DNA of 10,000 bases, taken from NCBI RefSeq assembly GCF_020217185.1, contig NZ_JAIWNX010000276.1, forward strand, positions 1 through 10,000, written 5' to 3'. The stretch comes from Asticcacaulis sp. (lineage in GTDB: Bacteria > Pseudomonadota > Alphaproteobacteria > Caulobacterales > Caulobacteraceae). This document shows positions 1-6,874 of the stretch, in pieces (positions within the stretch are counted from its first letter, which is position 1; the number at the start of each line of letters is the position of its first letter). The notes under the pieces are model-generated. The model did not search any database and was not told where the DNA came from. It worked only from the letters and a program-made list of their open reading frames with translations. The position numbers and the translations under genes are program-made.

Positions 1-408
1 GAAGATCAGGCAGCCCAAAATCCACAGGACTTCGCGTGGGGCCTTGTACGACCCGTAGTAAAGACCGCGGAACATGTGGACGAAGACGGCGAAGAAGAAC
101 ATCGACGCGCCGTTGGCGTGCACATAACGGATCAGCCAGCCGTAATTCACGTCGCGCATGATGCGCTCAACGGAATTGAAGGCCAGATCGATATGCGCCG
201 TGTAGTGCATGGCCAGAATGATGCCGGTCACGATCTGGATCATCAGACAAACGGACAGGATGCCGCCGAAAGTCCACCAGTAGTTCAGGTTGCGCGGCGT
301 CGGATAATCGACAAACGAATCATAGGCGAGTCGAACGATCGGCAGTCGCTGGTCGAGCCACTTCTCGACGCCGGTCTTCGGCTCATAGGTTGAAGGATGG
401 TCGCTCAT
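1..408 (-). CDS. petB: Cytochrome b of the cytochrome bc1 complex (N-terminal part, cut by the window edge)
   Basis: This is the membrane subunit of respiratory complex III, which carries the two b haems and the quinol oxidation and quinone reduction sites. Only the first 136 codons are inside the window; the frame is open to base 1. The translation begins [13 protein letters not shown] and contains a first membrane helix near residues 44-67. A second helix carries HANG at 97 and H111, the pair of histidines 14 residues apart that ligate the two b haems in this family. [13 protein letters not shown] (about 114-126) is also typical. The ATG follows the petA stop by 10 bases, with a purine-rich GAGGGG just upstream as ribosome site, so the two genes are co-transcribed. 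Cytochrome c1 (petC) would be expected beyond the left edge, which I cannot see. Identification is secure. Confidence 0.95.
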   Translation of the reverse strand, partial: MSDHPSTYEPKTGVEKWLDQRLPIVRLAYDSFVDYPTPRNLNYWWTFGGILSVCLMIQIVTGIILAMHYTAHIDLAFNSVERIMRDVNYGWLIRYVHANGASMFFFAVFVHMFRGLYYGSYKAPREVLWILGCLIF

Positions 409-418
409 GATGCCCCTC

Positions 419-958
419 TTAACCGATCTTCACTTTGGTGTCGGACAGGAACTGGAAGTCCGGCACGGCCAGATTCAGCGGTGCCGGCCCCTTACGGATG
501 CGACCCGATGTATCATAGTGCGAACCGTGGCAGGGGCAGAACCACCCACCGTAATCGCCAGCCCCGAACGTCGGCACACATCCCAGGTGCGTGCACGAGC
601 CCACGAGGATCAGATACTGTTCCTTCCCTTTTTTCACGCGGTCGGCGTCGGCCTGCGGATCCTTGAGGTCCGACAGCTTCACGTCCTGCGCTTCCTTGAT
701 TTCCTTGGGCGTGCGATAGCGAACGAACAAGGGCTTACCGCGCCACTTGATCACCACCTGCATACCTTCCTGTACCTTCGACAGGTCGAATTCCGTCGAA
801 GCCAGAGCCAGGGTGTCTGCCGCGGGGTTCATCTGATCGACCAGCGGCGGAATAACCATCGCCACTGCGCCTACGGCGGCCGCACCCGCGGCTATGTAAA
901 TGAAATCGCGGCGGTTCGGGTCCCCATGACCGCCATGATCCGTAGCAGGTTCGCTCAC
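419..958 (-). CDS. petA: Rieske iron-sulfur subunit of the cytochrome bc1 complex
   Basis: This is the [2Fe-2S] subunit of complex III, which passes electrons from quinol to cytochrome c1. The protein is 179 residues. It has a twin-arginine-like RRDFI (16-20) followed by one hydrophobic helix (about 19-40), the usual Tat-dependent N-terminal anchor. The cluster-binding loops are CTHLGC (C122, H124, C127) and CPCHGSH (C141, C143, H144). C122, H124, C141 and H144 are the ligands, and C127 with C143 form the family's disulfide. The C-terminal part, [15 protein letters not shown] (152-166), is also characteristic. I chose the GTG start at 958 because AGAGG lies seven bases upstream. A TTG nine codons further upstream (985) would add MSARRRGVK but has no visible ribosome site. 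It heads the petA-petB operon, with no obvious promoter in the 228-base gap upstream. Confidence 0.96.
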   Translation of the reverse strand: MSEPATDHGGHGDPNRRDFIYIAAGAAAVGAVAMVIPPLVDQMNPAADTLALASTEFDLSKVQEGMQVVIKWRGKPLFVRYRTPKEIKEAQDVKLSDLKDPQADADRVKKGKEQYLILVGSCTHLGCVPTFGAGDYGGWFCPCHGSHYDTSGRIRKGPAPLNLAVPDFQFLSDTKVKIG

Positions 959-1186
959 CTTGACACCTCTTCGTCTTGCGCTCAATGCGCCGACCCGACC
1001 TGAACGGGCGGGACGCTTACCTCAATGCTCGCCGCCACAGGGCGGCCATAATTCTTATTGACCTGCGACCCCGCCGGTGGTTTTCCCCGACAAGACGCAG
1101 ATAGCTCCTCTTACCTGTCAGAGGTCTTTCCGTCTATAGCGGCATTTGCGCGCCGAAAAAATCCTCTGTCCAAAATATGGCATAAA
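959..1186. other. Divergent intergenic region between petA and trmL
   Basis: This 228-base gap must hold the promoters of petA-petB (minus) and trmL-hemF (plus). I see no convincing promoter for either. On the minus strand, CTGACA followed by GCTATCTG near 1101-1125 weakly resembles the Caulobacter housekeeping pattern, but the spacing is short. A six-base-pair hairpin, GCCGCC-ACAG-GGCGGC, sits at 1031-1046. The reading frame of trmL stays open for 43 codons upstream of the chosen start, but that stretch looks non-coding (lower GC, no family similarity). No small gene is supported. Confidence 0.4.
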
Positions 1187-1666
1187 ATGCGTCTGGCCCT
1201 TTTTCAACCGGATATTCCACAGAATCTAGGCAGTGCGTTACGTTTATGCGCGTGCCTTGATGTCGCACTGGACGTCATCGAACCCTGCGGCTTCCCCCTC
1301 AGCGACCGCGCCATCCGTCGCGCGGCCATGGACTATGGCGGTCAGGCCGATGTGACGCGGCATGATTCGTGGGCGGCCTTCCTGAACGGGCGCGACGATT
1401 GGCCGCAGGGGGCCCGTCTTGTCCTCTTTACCACCAAGGGCGCCGAGCCCTACCAAAACTTTCAGTTCGGGCCGCACGACATCCTGCTGATGGGGCGCGA
1501 AAGCGCGGGTGTGCCGGATGAGGTCCACAACGCCGCCGATGCCCGTCTGCTGATCCCCATGCGACCCGGTATGCGCTCGATCAACGTCATCAATGCCGCC
1601 GCCATGGCGCTGGGCGAGGCGCTTCGCCAGACGCAAGGGTTTGCCCCAACCCCCTCAATAGCCTAA
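1187..1666 (+). CDS. trmL: tRNA (cytidine(34)-2'-O)-methyltransferase, SPOUT family
   Basis: TrmL transfers a methyl group from S-adenosylmethionine to the 2'-hydroxyl of the wobble nucleotide of certain leucine tRNAs. The 159-residue product matches the family's usual length (about 155-160) and is essentially one SPOUT domain with a trefoil knot. Visible motifs are PQNLGSALRLCA (11-22), LLMGRESAGVPDEV (100-113) and IPMRPGMRSINVINAAAM (123-140). The last two form the AdoMet-binding knot. I start at ATG 1187 because MRLALFQPDIPQNLGS matches the normal N terminus. The same frame is open back to 1058, but those residues look unrelated to the family. No strong ribosome site is visible before the ATG. 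hemF starts nine bases after the stop, so the pair probably forms an operon. Confidence 0.92.
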   Translation: MRLALFQPDIPQNLGSALRLCACLDVALDVIEPCGFPLSDRAIRRAAMDYGGQADVTRHDSWAAFLNGRDDWPQGARLVLFTTKGAEPYQNFQFGPHDILLMGRESAGVPDEVHNAADARLLIPMRPGMRSINVINAAAMALGEALRQTQGFAPTPSIA

Positions 1667-1675
1667 AAGACCACC

Positions 1676-2590
1676 ATGACTGCCACCGCCCCCCTCTCCG
1701 CCCCGCTTTCCGCCGATAGCCTGAGCACGCGCCAGGAGGCCGCCGCCGTCTGGTTCCGTGCCTTGCGCGACCGCATCTGTGCCGCGTTTGAGGCGCTGGA
1801 GGACGCGGCCCCTGAGACGTTGTACGGACCGACGCCCGGCCGCTTTGTGCGTAAACCCTGGACACGCTCTGACGCAGAACACGGCGACGGCGGTGGCGGC
1901 GAAATGTCGATGATGCACGGGCGGCTGTTCGAAAAGGTCGGCGTGCACATCTCAACCGTGCACGGCACCTTCAGCCCGGACTTCGCCAAAACCATACCGG
2001 GGGCCGCCGAAGACCCGCGCTTTTTCGCCACCGGCATCAGCCTGATCGCGCACATGTGGAACCCGCACGTCCCGGCGGTGCATATGAATACGCGCTTTAT
2101 CACCACGACACAGAGCTGGTTCGGCGGCGGCGCCGACCTGACGCCGCTTCTGGCCGCCGATCGTCGCGAAGACGCCACGCAGGCCAAAGCCTTCCACGCG
2201 GCGTTCGAAGCGACCTGCGATCACTTCGCGCCGGACTATTATGCGCGTTTCAAAAAATGGTGTGATGAATACTTCTTCCTGCCTCACCGCAACGAACCGC
2301 GCGGCATTGGCGGTATCTTCTATGACCACCTCAACACCGGCGATCATGAGGCGGATTTTGCCTTCACCCGCGCAGTGGGCGAGACGTTTCTCGATATCTA
2401 TCCGCGACTTGTGAGTGAACGCTTAGAGCAAAGCTGGACAGAAGACGAGCGTGATCAACAGTTGATACAGCGCGGCCGCTATGTTGAATTCAACCTGCTC
2501 TATGATCGCGGGACGCTGTTCGGCCTGAAAACCGGCGGCAATGTTGAGTCCATCCTGTCGTCCATGCCACCAGCAGTGAAGTGGCCGTAA
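1676..2590 (+). CDS. hemF: Oxygen-dependent coproporphyrinogen III oxidase
   Basis: HemF uses molecular oxygen to decarboxylate two propionate side chains of coproporphyrinogen III, giving protoporphyrinogen IX in cytoplasmic haem synthesis. The product is 304 residues, close to the usual length of about 300. The family signature [18 protein letters not shown] begins at residue 193 and continues IGGIFYD to 217. Other family landmarks are the glycine-rich GDGGGGEMS (70-78), [16 protein letters not shown] (126-141) with conserved histidines, and a C-terminal [14 protein letters not shown] segment followed by [13 protein letters not shown]. It follows trmL by nine bases. Its adjacency to bc1 genes makes sense because cytochromes need haem. 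It converges on the small gene ending at 2620. Use of the oxygen-dependent enzyme implies haem synthesis under aerobic conditions. Confidence 0.97.
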   Translation: MTATAPLSAPLSADSLSTRQEAAAVWFRALRDRICAAFEALEDAAPETLYGPTPGRFVRKPWTRSDAEHGDGGGGEMSMMHGRLFEKVGVHISTVHGTFSPDFAKTIPGAAEDPRFFATGISLIAHMWNPHVPAVHMNTRFITTTQSWFGGGADLTPLLAADRREDATQAKAFHAAFEATCDHFAPDYYARFKKWCDEYFFLPHRNEPRGIGGIFYDHLNTGDHEADFAFTRAVGETFLDIYPRLVSERLEQSWTEDERDQQLIQRGRYVEFNLLYDRGTLFGLKTGGNVESILSSMPPAVKWP

Positions 2591-2626
2591 GTGGGGCAAT
2601 GGCAGACAATTGAGAAGTCTTACGGC
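2584..2626. repeat. Perfect 8-bp inverted repeat covering both convergent stop codons
   Basis: GCCGTAAG at 2584-2591 is exactly complementary to CTTACGGC at 2619-2626, with a 27-base spacer. Each arm contains the TAA stop of one of the two convergent genes (hemF ends at 2590; the minus-strand gene ends at 2620). In RNA it would make a modest stem with a large loop and no following U-run, so it is at best a weak terminator. It arises because both genes end in a CCG-TAA-G context, which may be chance. Confidence 0.4.
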
Positions 2627-3003
2627 TCCAGATAATCGACCGTAATCCGGGAAAAGGTAAGTTCAACCTGTCCCCAACAGCCTTCGATATGAGCCCTGTT
2701 GCCTGTTAAAAGAAGCGTGTCGATGTTGCCGTAATCGACTTCGCCATCGGCATCCGTAGAAAGGGCATTTTTCAAGCGCAGAGCCTTCCAATCTACATCT
2801 GAAACATCTTCAAATCGAAGGGCTAAACGCTTGAAGCAGTAGTATATTTCAGAAGGCGGCACCTGATAGGCCGGATGGTTTTCGGTCAGGACCGCATCCA
2901 ACAAGAAGATCAGATCGGGATCCTGCTCAGCAATCCCAATGACATAGCTGTCTTCCAGGTAAATGTATTGCAGAGCTGCACAGGCTTCAAAATATGGTTT
3001 CAC
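2620..3003 (-). CDS. Small protein of unknown function, coupled to the upstream amidotransferase
   Basis: I do not recognise this family with confidence. The start is GTG at 3003, overlapping the TGA of the upstream gene as GTGA, a classic translational-coupling arrangement. The open frame continues further upstream, but that part is antisense-like spill-over in another frame of the amidotransferase gene. The product is 127 residues, acidic, rich in tyrosine and other aromatics, with no signal peptide, no membrane segment and no obvious catalytic motif. Landmarks are YIYLEDSYVIGIAEQD (14-29), LTENHPAYQVPPSEIYYCFKR (near 39-59), DYGNIDTLLL and a C-terminal GCWGQVELTF. It looks like a compact soluble alpha/beta protein. 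GC over 2641-3000 is about 48% by hand count, against about 62-72% in sampled lines of neighbouring genes, which suggests recent acquisition. An immunity-type or accessory role is possible but only a guess. Confidence 0.72.
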   Translation of the reverse strand: MKPYFEACAALQYIYLEDSYVIGIAEQDPDLIFLLDAVLTENHPAYQVPPSEIYYCFKRLALRFEDVSDVDWKALRLKNALSTDADGEVDYGNIDTLLLTGNRAHIEGCWGQVELTFSRITVDYLEP

Positions 3004-3710
3004 GCCGCCAGAAACCGTGAAATCGCTGCCAGCACATGGTCGCGCGTCGTGCCGGCCTTTAGGCTGTCCATCGCCTGATCGACCAGATGCTCGGAAATGC
3101 GCCAGCCGCGGCGGCTCATCCACAGATCACCGGCGAAGTTTTCACAAAATTCCGGATGGCACTGGAACGAAATCGCCTTGCGGTCGGTATAGGCCAGCGC
3201 GCCATAGGGCGTGAAGTCCGACCCGGCCAGCACCACCGCCGTGTCGGGCTTTCTGACCACCTGATCCTGATGGCTGACCGCGACGCGGATCGACGACAGG
3301 TCTGTTGTGGCCAGTTCGCGCCATAAGATATTGTCATGGATGGTATATTCGTGCAGGCCGACGCCCCAGCCCTTATCGGATTTTTCAACGTGGCCGCCCC
3401 AGGCCTGCGCCATCACCTGATGACCGAAGCAGATTCCGACCACGGGCACCTGCGCATCCAGCCCCCTCAGCCAGCCGATGAGGTCCGAAATCCACGCATG
3501 ATCTTCATAGACTCCGGCGGGTGAGCCCGTGATCACCACGCCGGTGAGTTTGTCATCTGGCCCCGGCAATTCACCTTCCATGGTGCGAAACACGCGAAAC
3601 TGACGCTCAGGCGCGGCCAGATGCGTGCGAAACATGTCAGCATAGGTGCCGTAGGTTTCGCTGAGAGTTTCAGGCGGCTCACCGGTTTCAAGGATAGCAA
3701 CGTAGGACAT
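3000..3710 (-). CDS. Class I glutamine amidotransferase-like protein
   Basis: The 236-residue product is a free-standing class I glutamine amidotransferase domain of the GMP-synthase-like type, which hydrolyses glutamine or acts on gamma-glutamyl substrates. The nucleophile elbow is GICFGHQ with Cys94. CHPEF supplies His185 and Glu187, completing the Cys-His-Glu triad, so it should be active. GVVITGSPAGVYED (57-70) is the usual oxyanion-side loop. No synthetase domain is fused to it, so the ammonia acceptor, if any, is unknown. It could be a gamma-glutamyl hydrolase or a peptidase-like relative rather than a true amidotransferase. The ATG at 3710 lies 21 bases after the cca stop and lacks a strong ribosome site. 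Its stop overlaps the GTG of the next gene. It is therefore an internal member of the five-gene minus-strand cluster. Confidence 0.87.
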   Translation of the reverse strand: MSYVAILETGEPPETLSETYGTYADMFRTHLAAPERQFRVFRTMEGELPGPDDKLTGVVITGSPAGVYEDHAWISDLIGWLRGLDAQVPVVGICFGHQVMAQAWGGHVEKSDKGWGVGLHEYTIHDNILWRELATTDLSSIRVAVSHQDQVVRKPDTAVVLAGSDFTPYGALAYTDRKAISFQCHPEFCENFAGDLWMSRRGWRISEHLVDQAMDSLKAGTTRDHVLAAISRFLAA

Positions 3711-3731
3711 AAGGCAAACAGCAACGGGTTT

Positions 3732-4961
3732 TTACTGGCCTCTTATGTTTGCCTGTTTGGCTATGGCGTCAATGGCGTCCTCAATCACGATTGGTGAGAA
3801 ATCGTGTGCGATCCAGTCGGCCTCAATGCGGCGCAGCGTCTGCCCCAGTTCCGGGCCGGGCGCAAGGCCCACAGAGATCAGCCGCGCCGACTTCAGCGGA
3901 AAAACCGGCACGTCGATCTGTTTGAGGTTTTGATCGAGCGTTTTCCACGCCTCTGGACTCAGCCGCGTTTCGGCCCCCCGTAGCACAAGCGCGTCGCTCA
4001 GCGCCTGACGGCCGTAGCGATAGAGCCCGCGCTTCAGAGCCGGCAGTGACGCCCTTACATCGGCCTCCGCATAGGCGGCGGCGGCCGCGCTCAGGCGGTC
4101 GGCCACCCGGTTGGGCAGGCGCAGACGCTGGATTAAGGCGGCAAGCGCCTCAGCCCATCCGTCACCACCGATCAGAATAATCAATCGTTGAATCGCGTCT
4201 GAGGTCAGGGGGAAACCTGCCGCCACGCGCTCGGCATTCACGGGGGCACCCGGCACAACGTGCGCCATGACCCCGGTTTCGATCATGCGCTGTACGACGT
4301 TTACCGGGTCCGCAATAGCGAGCAGCTTGAACAATTCCTGCTGGATACGCTCACCCGACAGGCTGTCTATGCCTTCCCCCAAGGCCACGCAGGCGCTTAA
4401 GGACGCCTCATCCAAGCCCCGCCCATGACTGGCGCTAAAACGGAAAAAACGCAATATTCTCAGATAGTCTTCGCGAAGTCTTGTCTCTGCGTCTCCGATA
4501 AGGCGCACCCGCCCGGCCTGCACGTCGTCAAGCCCCTGCCCCGTCGGATCGAACACCTCGCCGCGGATATCGGCATAGAGGGCGTTGAGGTAGAAATCAC
4601 GGCGTTGCGCGTCACGGCTCCAGTCCGTCGTATAGCTGACTACGGCGCGGCGGCCATCGGTTTCGACGTCTTCGCGTAGAGAGGTGATTTCGAACAGCTG
4701 GCCCTCGATCACCGCGGTAATCGTGCCAAAGGCCTTGCCGGTCGGCACATGGCGGATACCCGCCGCTGACAACGCCACCTCGGTGGCGTCCGGCGTCAGT
4801 TGCGTCGAGAGGTCGAGATCGCCCGGCGTGCGGCCCATGACCACGTCACGCACACAGCCGCCGACAAAACGCACACAGCCCGCCCCCCCTGCCGCTTCGA
4901 GCGCGGCAAAGACTTGCTGAACCGCAGGCGCGGTCATTTCCGGAGGGAGCGCGATGTGCAC
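3732..4961 (-). CDS. cca: CCA-adding tRNA nucleotidyltransferase
   Basis: This enzyme builds or repairs the 3'-terminal CCA of tRNAs from CTP and ATP without a template. The 409-residue product is a class II nucleotidyltransferase (poly(A) polymerase head domain). It has RFVGGCVRDVVMG (31-43) and the catalytic DLD (Asp48, Asp50), followed by EITSLRED (91-98) and RRDFYLNALY (120-129), which select the nucleotide. The neck segment RLIGDAETRLREDYLRILRF spans 153-172. The C-terminal half is alpha-helical tRNA-binding body with no HD phosphohydrolase domain. The start is GTG at 4961, chosen because TAAGG lies eight bases upstream. An in-frame ATG eight codons later has no properly placed ribosome site. 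I cannot exclude from sequence alone that it is a related poly(A) polymerase, but the motif set favours CCA addition. It follows the DUF1285 gene by 35 bases. Confidence 0.93.
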   Translation of the reverse strand: MHIALPPEMTAPAVQQVFAALEAAGGAGCVRFVGGCVRDVVMGRTPGDLDLSTQLTPDATEVALSAAGIRHVPTGKAFGTITAVIEGQLFEITSLREDVETDGRRAVVSYTTDWSRDAQRRDFYLNALYADIRGEVFDPTGQGLDDVQAGRVRLIGDAETRLREDYLRILRFFRFSASHGRGLDEASLSACVALGEGIDSLSGERIQQELFKLLAIADPVNVVQRMIETGVMAHVVPGAPVNAERVAAGFPLTSDAIQRLIILIGGDGWAEALAALIQRLRLPNRVADRLSAAAAAYAEADVRASLPALKRGLYRYGRQALSDALVLRGAETRLSPEAWKTLDQNLKQIDVPVFPLKSARLISVGLAPGPELGQTLRRIEADWIAHDFSPIVIEDAIDAIAKQANIRGQ

Positions 4962-4996
4962 CGGGGCAGCCTTATTTCTGTTACGGACTCCGGAAC

Positions 4997-5503
4997 CTAT
5001 GCTGAAACCACCGGGATTTCAAATCTCTGTCCGTCCAGCGCCAGCCGCACCTTATCGCCGTCAAGTGCCGCCGTCTCGAACAGACGGGCCGCGCAGGCGC
5101 GCGTCAGTCGCCCCCAAAGATCGCCGCGCACCCGCATCCGCGGCCGCCATTCTTCGCCCTGCACATCAATGACCAGCGGATGCGCGTCCGACAGGGGCAG
5201 CGGGTCGTCCTGATCGCTGCGGAAAACCCTGCCTTCGAAATCGACGATGCGAAACGGCAAATCCTCAACCCGGATGGCCAGCTTCTCAACGGGCGTGACC
5301 AGCACATAGCCCTCTGCGTCACGGCGCAGCAGTTTTGAAAACAGCCGCACGAGCGCCGGGCGGGCAATGGGCCGGCCTTCGTGCAGCCAGACGCCATCGC
5401 GGCGGATAAGGATATCCATGGCCCCGCACAGGGACGGCTGCCACGACTCAACGGGATAGTCTTTATCAGGAAAACGCGCGGCCTCGGTCAGCCAGCCGTT
5501 CAT
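4997..5503 (-). CDS. DUF1285 family protein
   Basis: This 168-residue cytoplasmic protein has no assigned biochemical function. It is recognisable as DUF1285 by CGAMDILIRRDGVWLHEG (26-43), RPALVRLFSKLLRRDAEG (48-65), YVLVTPVEKLAIRVEDLPF (66-84) and the later PLVIDVQGEEWRPR. The family is small, beta-rich and common in proteobacteria. There is no signal peptide or membrane helix. The ATG overlaps the TGA of the acetyltransferase gene as ATGA, so the two are probably translationally coupled. cca follows after 35 bases. The association with cca fits a conserved chromosomal cluster but does not reveal a function. Confidence 0.85.
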   Translation of the reverse strand: MNGWLTEAARFPDKDYPVESWQPSLCGAMDILIRRDGVWLHEGRPIARPALVRLFSKLLRRDAEGYVLVTPVEKLAIRVEDLPFRIVDFEGRVFRSDQDDPLPLSDAHPLVIDVQGEEWRPRMRVRGDLWGRLTRACAARLFETAALDGDKVRLALDGQRFEIPVVSA

Positions 5504-6033
5504 TTGTCCACTGCACCCGTCAGAGGTTCGCCCTTATAGGCGGGGTTATAGAGGACCATCAGGCGGCGCAAATCGACCGGGCCCGGCAGGCTCAGCCCTT
5601 CGGCCTTCGTGAAGCCAAAGCTCTGAAAATAGGCCGGCGTCCCGACCAGCAGGATGGCGGTCACGCCCGCGTCAAAGGCCGCCTTGATAGCGGTACGGAT
5701 CAGCGCGCGTCCGATACCCAGGCTTTGGTGATCTTCGTCAACGGCGATCGGCCCCAGAAAGGCCATGTCGCCTTTGAGCGCCTGATTGTCATCGCGCACC
5801 TTGACCGGCCACAGCCGCACCGAACCGATAATCGCGGTTTCGCTCTGCCCGCCCTGTTCGATCCGGTGCATAACGAACGACAGGCCCGGGATGGGCTGGT
5901 TGCCTTCGCGCAGGCGTTCCGCCGTCTTGGCGTAGCGGCCGGGTCCGAACACGCGGTTGACCAGCGCATCAGCGGCCTCACGCTCAGCCAGCGCCTCCAC
6001 GGTAATCAGACGATCAAAGGCATAGCTATCCAC
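5500..6033 (-). CDS. GNAT family N-acetyltransferase
   Basis: The protein is predicted to transfer an acetyl group from acetyl-CoA to an amine on an unknown substrate. The 177-residue product is a single GNAT domain resembling the YhbS group. The acetyl-CoA-binding motif A is LGPIAVDEDHQSLGIGRALI (93-112), with the pyrophosphate loop Q103-S-L-G-I-G108. The C-terminal GTPAYFQSFGFTKAEGL (about 131-147) is the usual 'YYxxxGF'-type motif B. The start is GTG at 6033, with only a weak AGG about eight bases upstream and no better in-frame alternative. It is the first gene of the minus-strand cluster, and its TGA overlaps the next ATG. The substrate cannot be inferred from the sequence. Confidence 0.88.
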   Translation of the reverse strand: MDSYAFDRLITVEALAEREAADALVNRVFGPGRYAKTAERLREGNQPIPGLSFVMHRIEQGGQSETAIIGSVRLWPVKVRDDNQALKGDMAFLGPIAVDEDHQSLGIGRALIRTAIKAAFDAGVTAILLVGTPAYFQSFGFTKAEGLSLPGPVDLRRLMVLYNPAYKGEPLTGAVDK

Positions 6034-6088
6034 GGCCAGACCTGACTTATATGCAACCTATGCCACAAAGCGGCAAAAACGGTCGCAC

Positions 6089-6117
6089 CCTTTAGTCCTA
6101 AAGCCCCGCCCCGTCAA
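6089..6117 (-). promoter_or_regulatory. Candidate promoter of the acetyltransferase-DUF1285-cca cluster
   Basis: Reading the minus strand, TTGACG at 6117-6112 is followed after 17 bases by TAAAGG at 6094-6089. In Caulobacter terms this is TTGACGG, 14 bases, then ACTAAAGG, close to the alphaproteobacterial housekeeping pattern (TTGACGS-N10-14-GCTANAWC). The -35 match is strong and the -10 only fair. Transcription would start near 6082, giving a leader of about 50 bases before the GTG at 6033. A palindrome at 6090-6103 lies in the spacer and -10 region. Confidence 0.42.
6090..6103. repeat. Palindrome CTTTAG-TC-CTAAAG, possible operator
   Basis: Six-base arms are perfectly inverted around two bases. 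The element overlaps the spacer and -10 of the candidate minus-strand promoter, the position expected of a repressor-binding site. It could alternatively be a chance palindrome or part of a weak hairpin at the end of the crotonase transcript. No regulator gene is nearby. Confidence 0.35.
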
Positions 6118-6145
6118 ATAAACAAGGTTAGGCGTTTGTTACAAC

Positions 6146-6874
6146 TCAGCCTTTTTTGAGAAACGCCGCAAAGGCCGCGGCGGCTTCCGGACTTCTCAGC
6201 CGCGCCAGAAAAATGTCACCCTCGCGCACGATCTGGTCCCATACGACGTCAGGCTGCCGCATCAGGGCCTTGGCCTGAATGAGCGCCTCCAGCGGCAGGG
6301 TGGCCAGTTTTTCAGCAACGCTCAGAGACTCCGCTTCCAAAGCCTCACGGGTTACCACGCGATTGGCGACACCGGTGCTCAGGGCTTCGGCCGCCGGAAT
6401 GCCCCGCCCGGAACTGAGCCACTCAAAGGCCCGCGCATGGCCGATTCGCTGGGTTAGCAGCAGGCTGGAACCGCCTTCGGGTGTCAGGCCCAGCTTGAGG
6501 AAGGGCAGGCTGAGGCGCGCGTCTTCGGACAACAGCACCTGATCGCAATGCAGCAGCAGGGTGGTCCCCACCCCTACGGCCTGCCCCTGCACCGCCGCCA
6601 CAATCGGCATGCGCGCATAGGTCAGGGCTTTGAGGAAACGAAAGACCGGCAGGACTTCGACCGCGCCCTCGTGCGAAGCCAGCGAAATGAAATCGACAAT
6701 GTCATTACCGGCGCAAAAGTCAGCGCCCTCGGCTTCGAGCAGGACAACGCCCGGGGAAGTCTCGATCGCCTCGGACAGCGTGTTGTACATCGGGTGATCG
6801 AGAGCGTTTTTCTTGGCGGCCCGATCGAGCTTGATCCGCCTGATGCCCGCCGCGTCTGTCACCTTTACCGACAT
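6146..6874 (-). CDS. Crotonase-superfamily enoyl-CoA hydratase/isomerase, probably delta3,delta2-enoyl-CoA isomerase type
   Basis: The 242-residue product has the crotonase fold, which stabilises acyl-CoA enolates in fatty-acid metabolism. The two oxyanion-hole segments are DFCAGNDI (52-59) and QGQAVGVGTTLLLHCD (96-111). The two glutamates of classical enoyl-CoA hydratases are absent: the first position is in GVGTTL and the second in LSLPFL. A glutamate is instead present in LPFLKLGLTPEGGSS, Glu133, where ECI2/PECI-type isomerases carry their catalytic acid. The likely reaction is therefore shifting a cis-3 or trans-3 double bond to trans-2 so that unsaturated acyl-CoAs can enter beta-oxidation. 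The family is functionally diverse, so the substrate remains open. The ATG at 6874 has AGGGA about ten bases upstream. It stands alone, 112 bases upstream of the acetyltransferase start. Confidence 0.87.
   Translation of the reverse strand: MSVKVTDAAGIRRIKLDRAAKKNALDHPMYNTLSEAIETSPGVVLLEAEGADFCAGNDIVDFISLASHEGAVEVLPVFRFLKALTYARMPIVAAVQGQAVGVGTTLLLHCDQVLLSEDARLSLPFLKLGLTPEGGSSLLLTQRIGHARAFEWLSSGRGIPAAEALSTGVANRVVTREALEAESLSVAEKLATLPLEALIQAKALMRQPDVVWDQIVREGDIFLARLRSPEAAAAFAAFLKKG

Noticed and set aside
407..1003. 198-codon plus-strand frame opposite petA
   Set aside because: petA is unmistakable on the minus strand. The plus-strand translation is low-complexity and matches nothing recognisable.
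1058..1186. 43-codon upstream extension of trmL
   Set aside because: The residues do not resemble TrmL, whose normal N terminus begins at MRLALFQPDI. No ribosome site supports an earlier start.
1663..2187. 174-codon minus-strand frame opposite hemF
   Set aside because: hemF has full-length family signatures on the plus strand; this is a shadow frame.
3004..3123. N-terminal extension of the small orphan protein to a start at 3123
   Set aside because: This part overlaps the amidotransferase gene in another frame and has the biased composition of a shadow. The GTG at 3003 overlapping the upstream TGA is the natural start.
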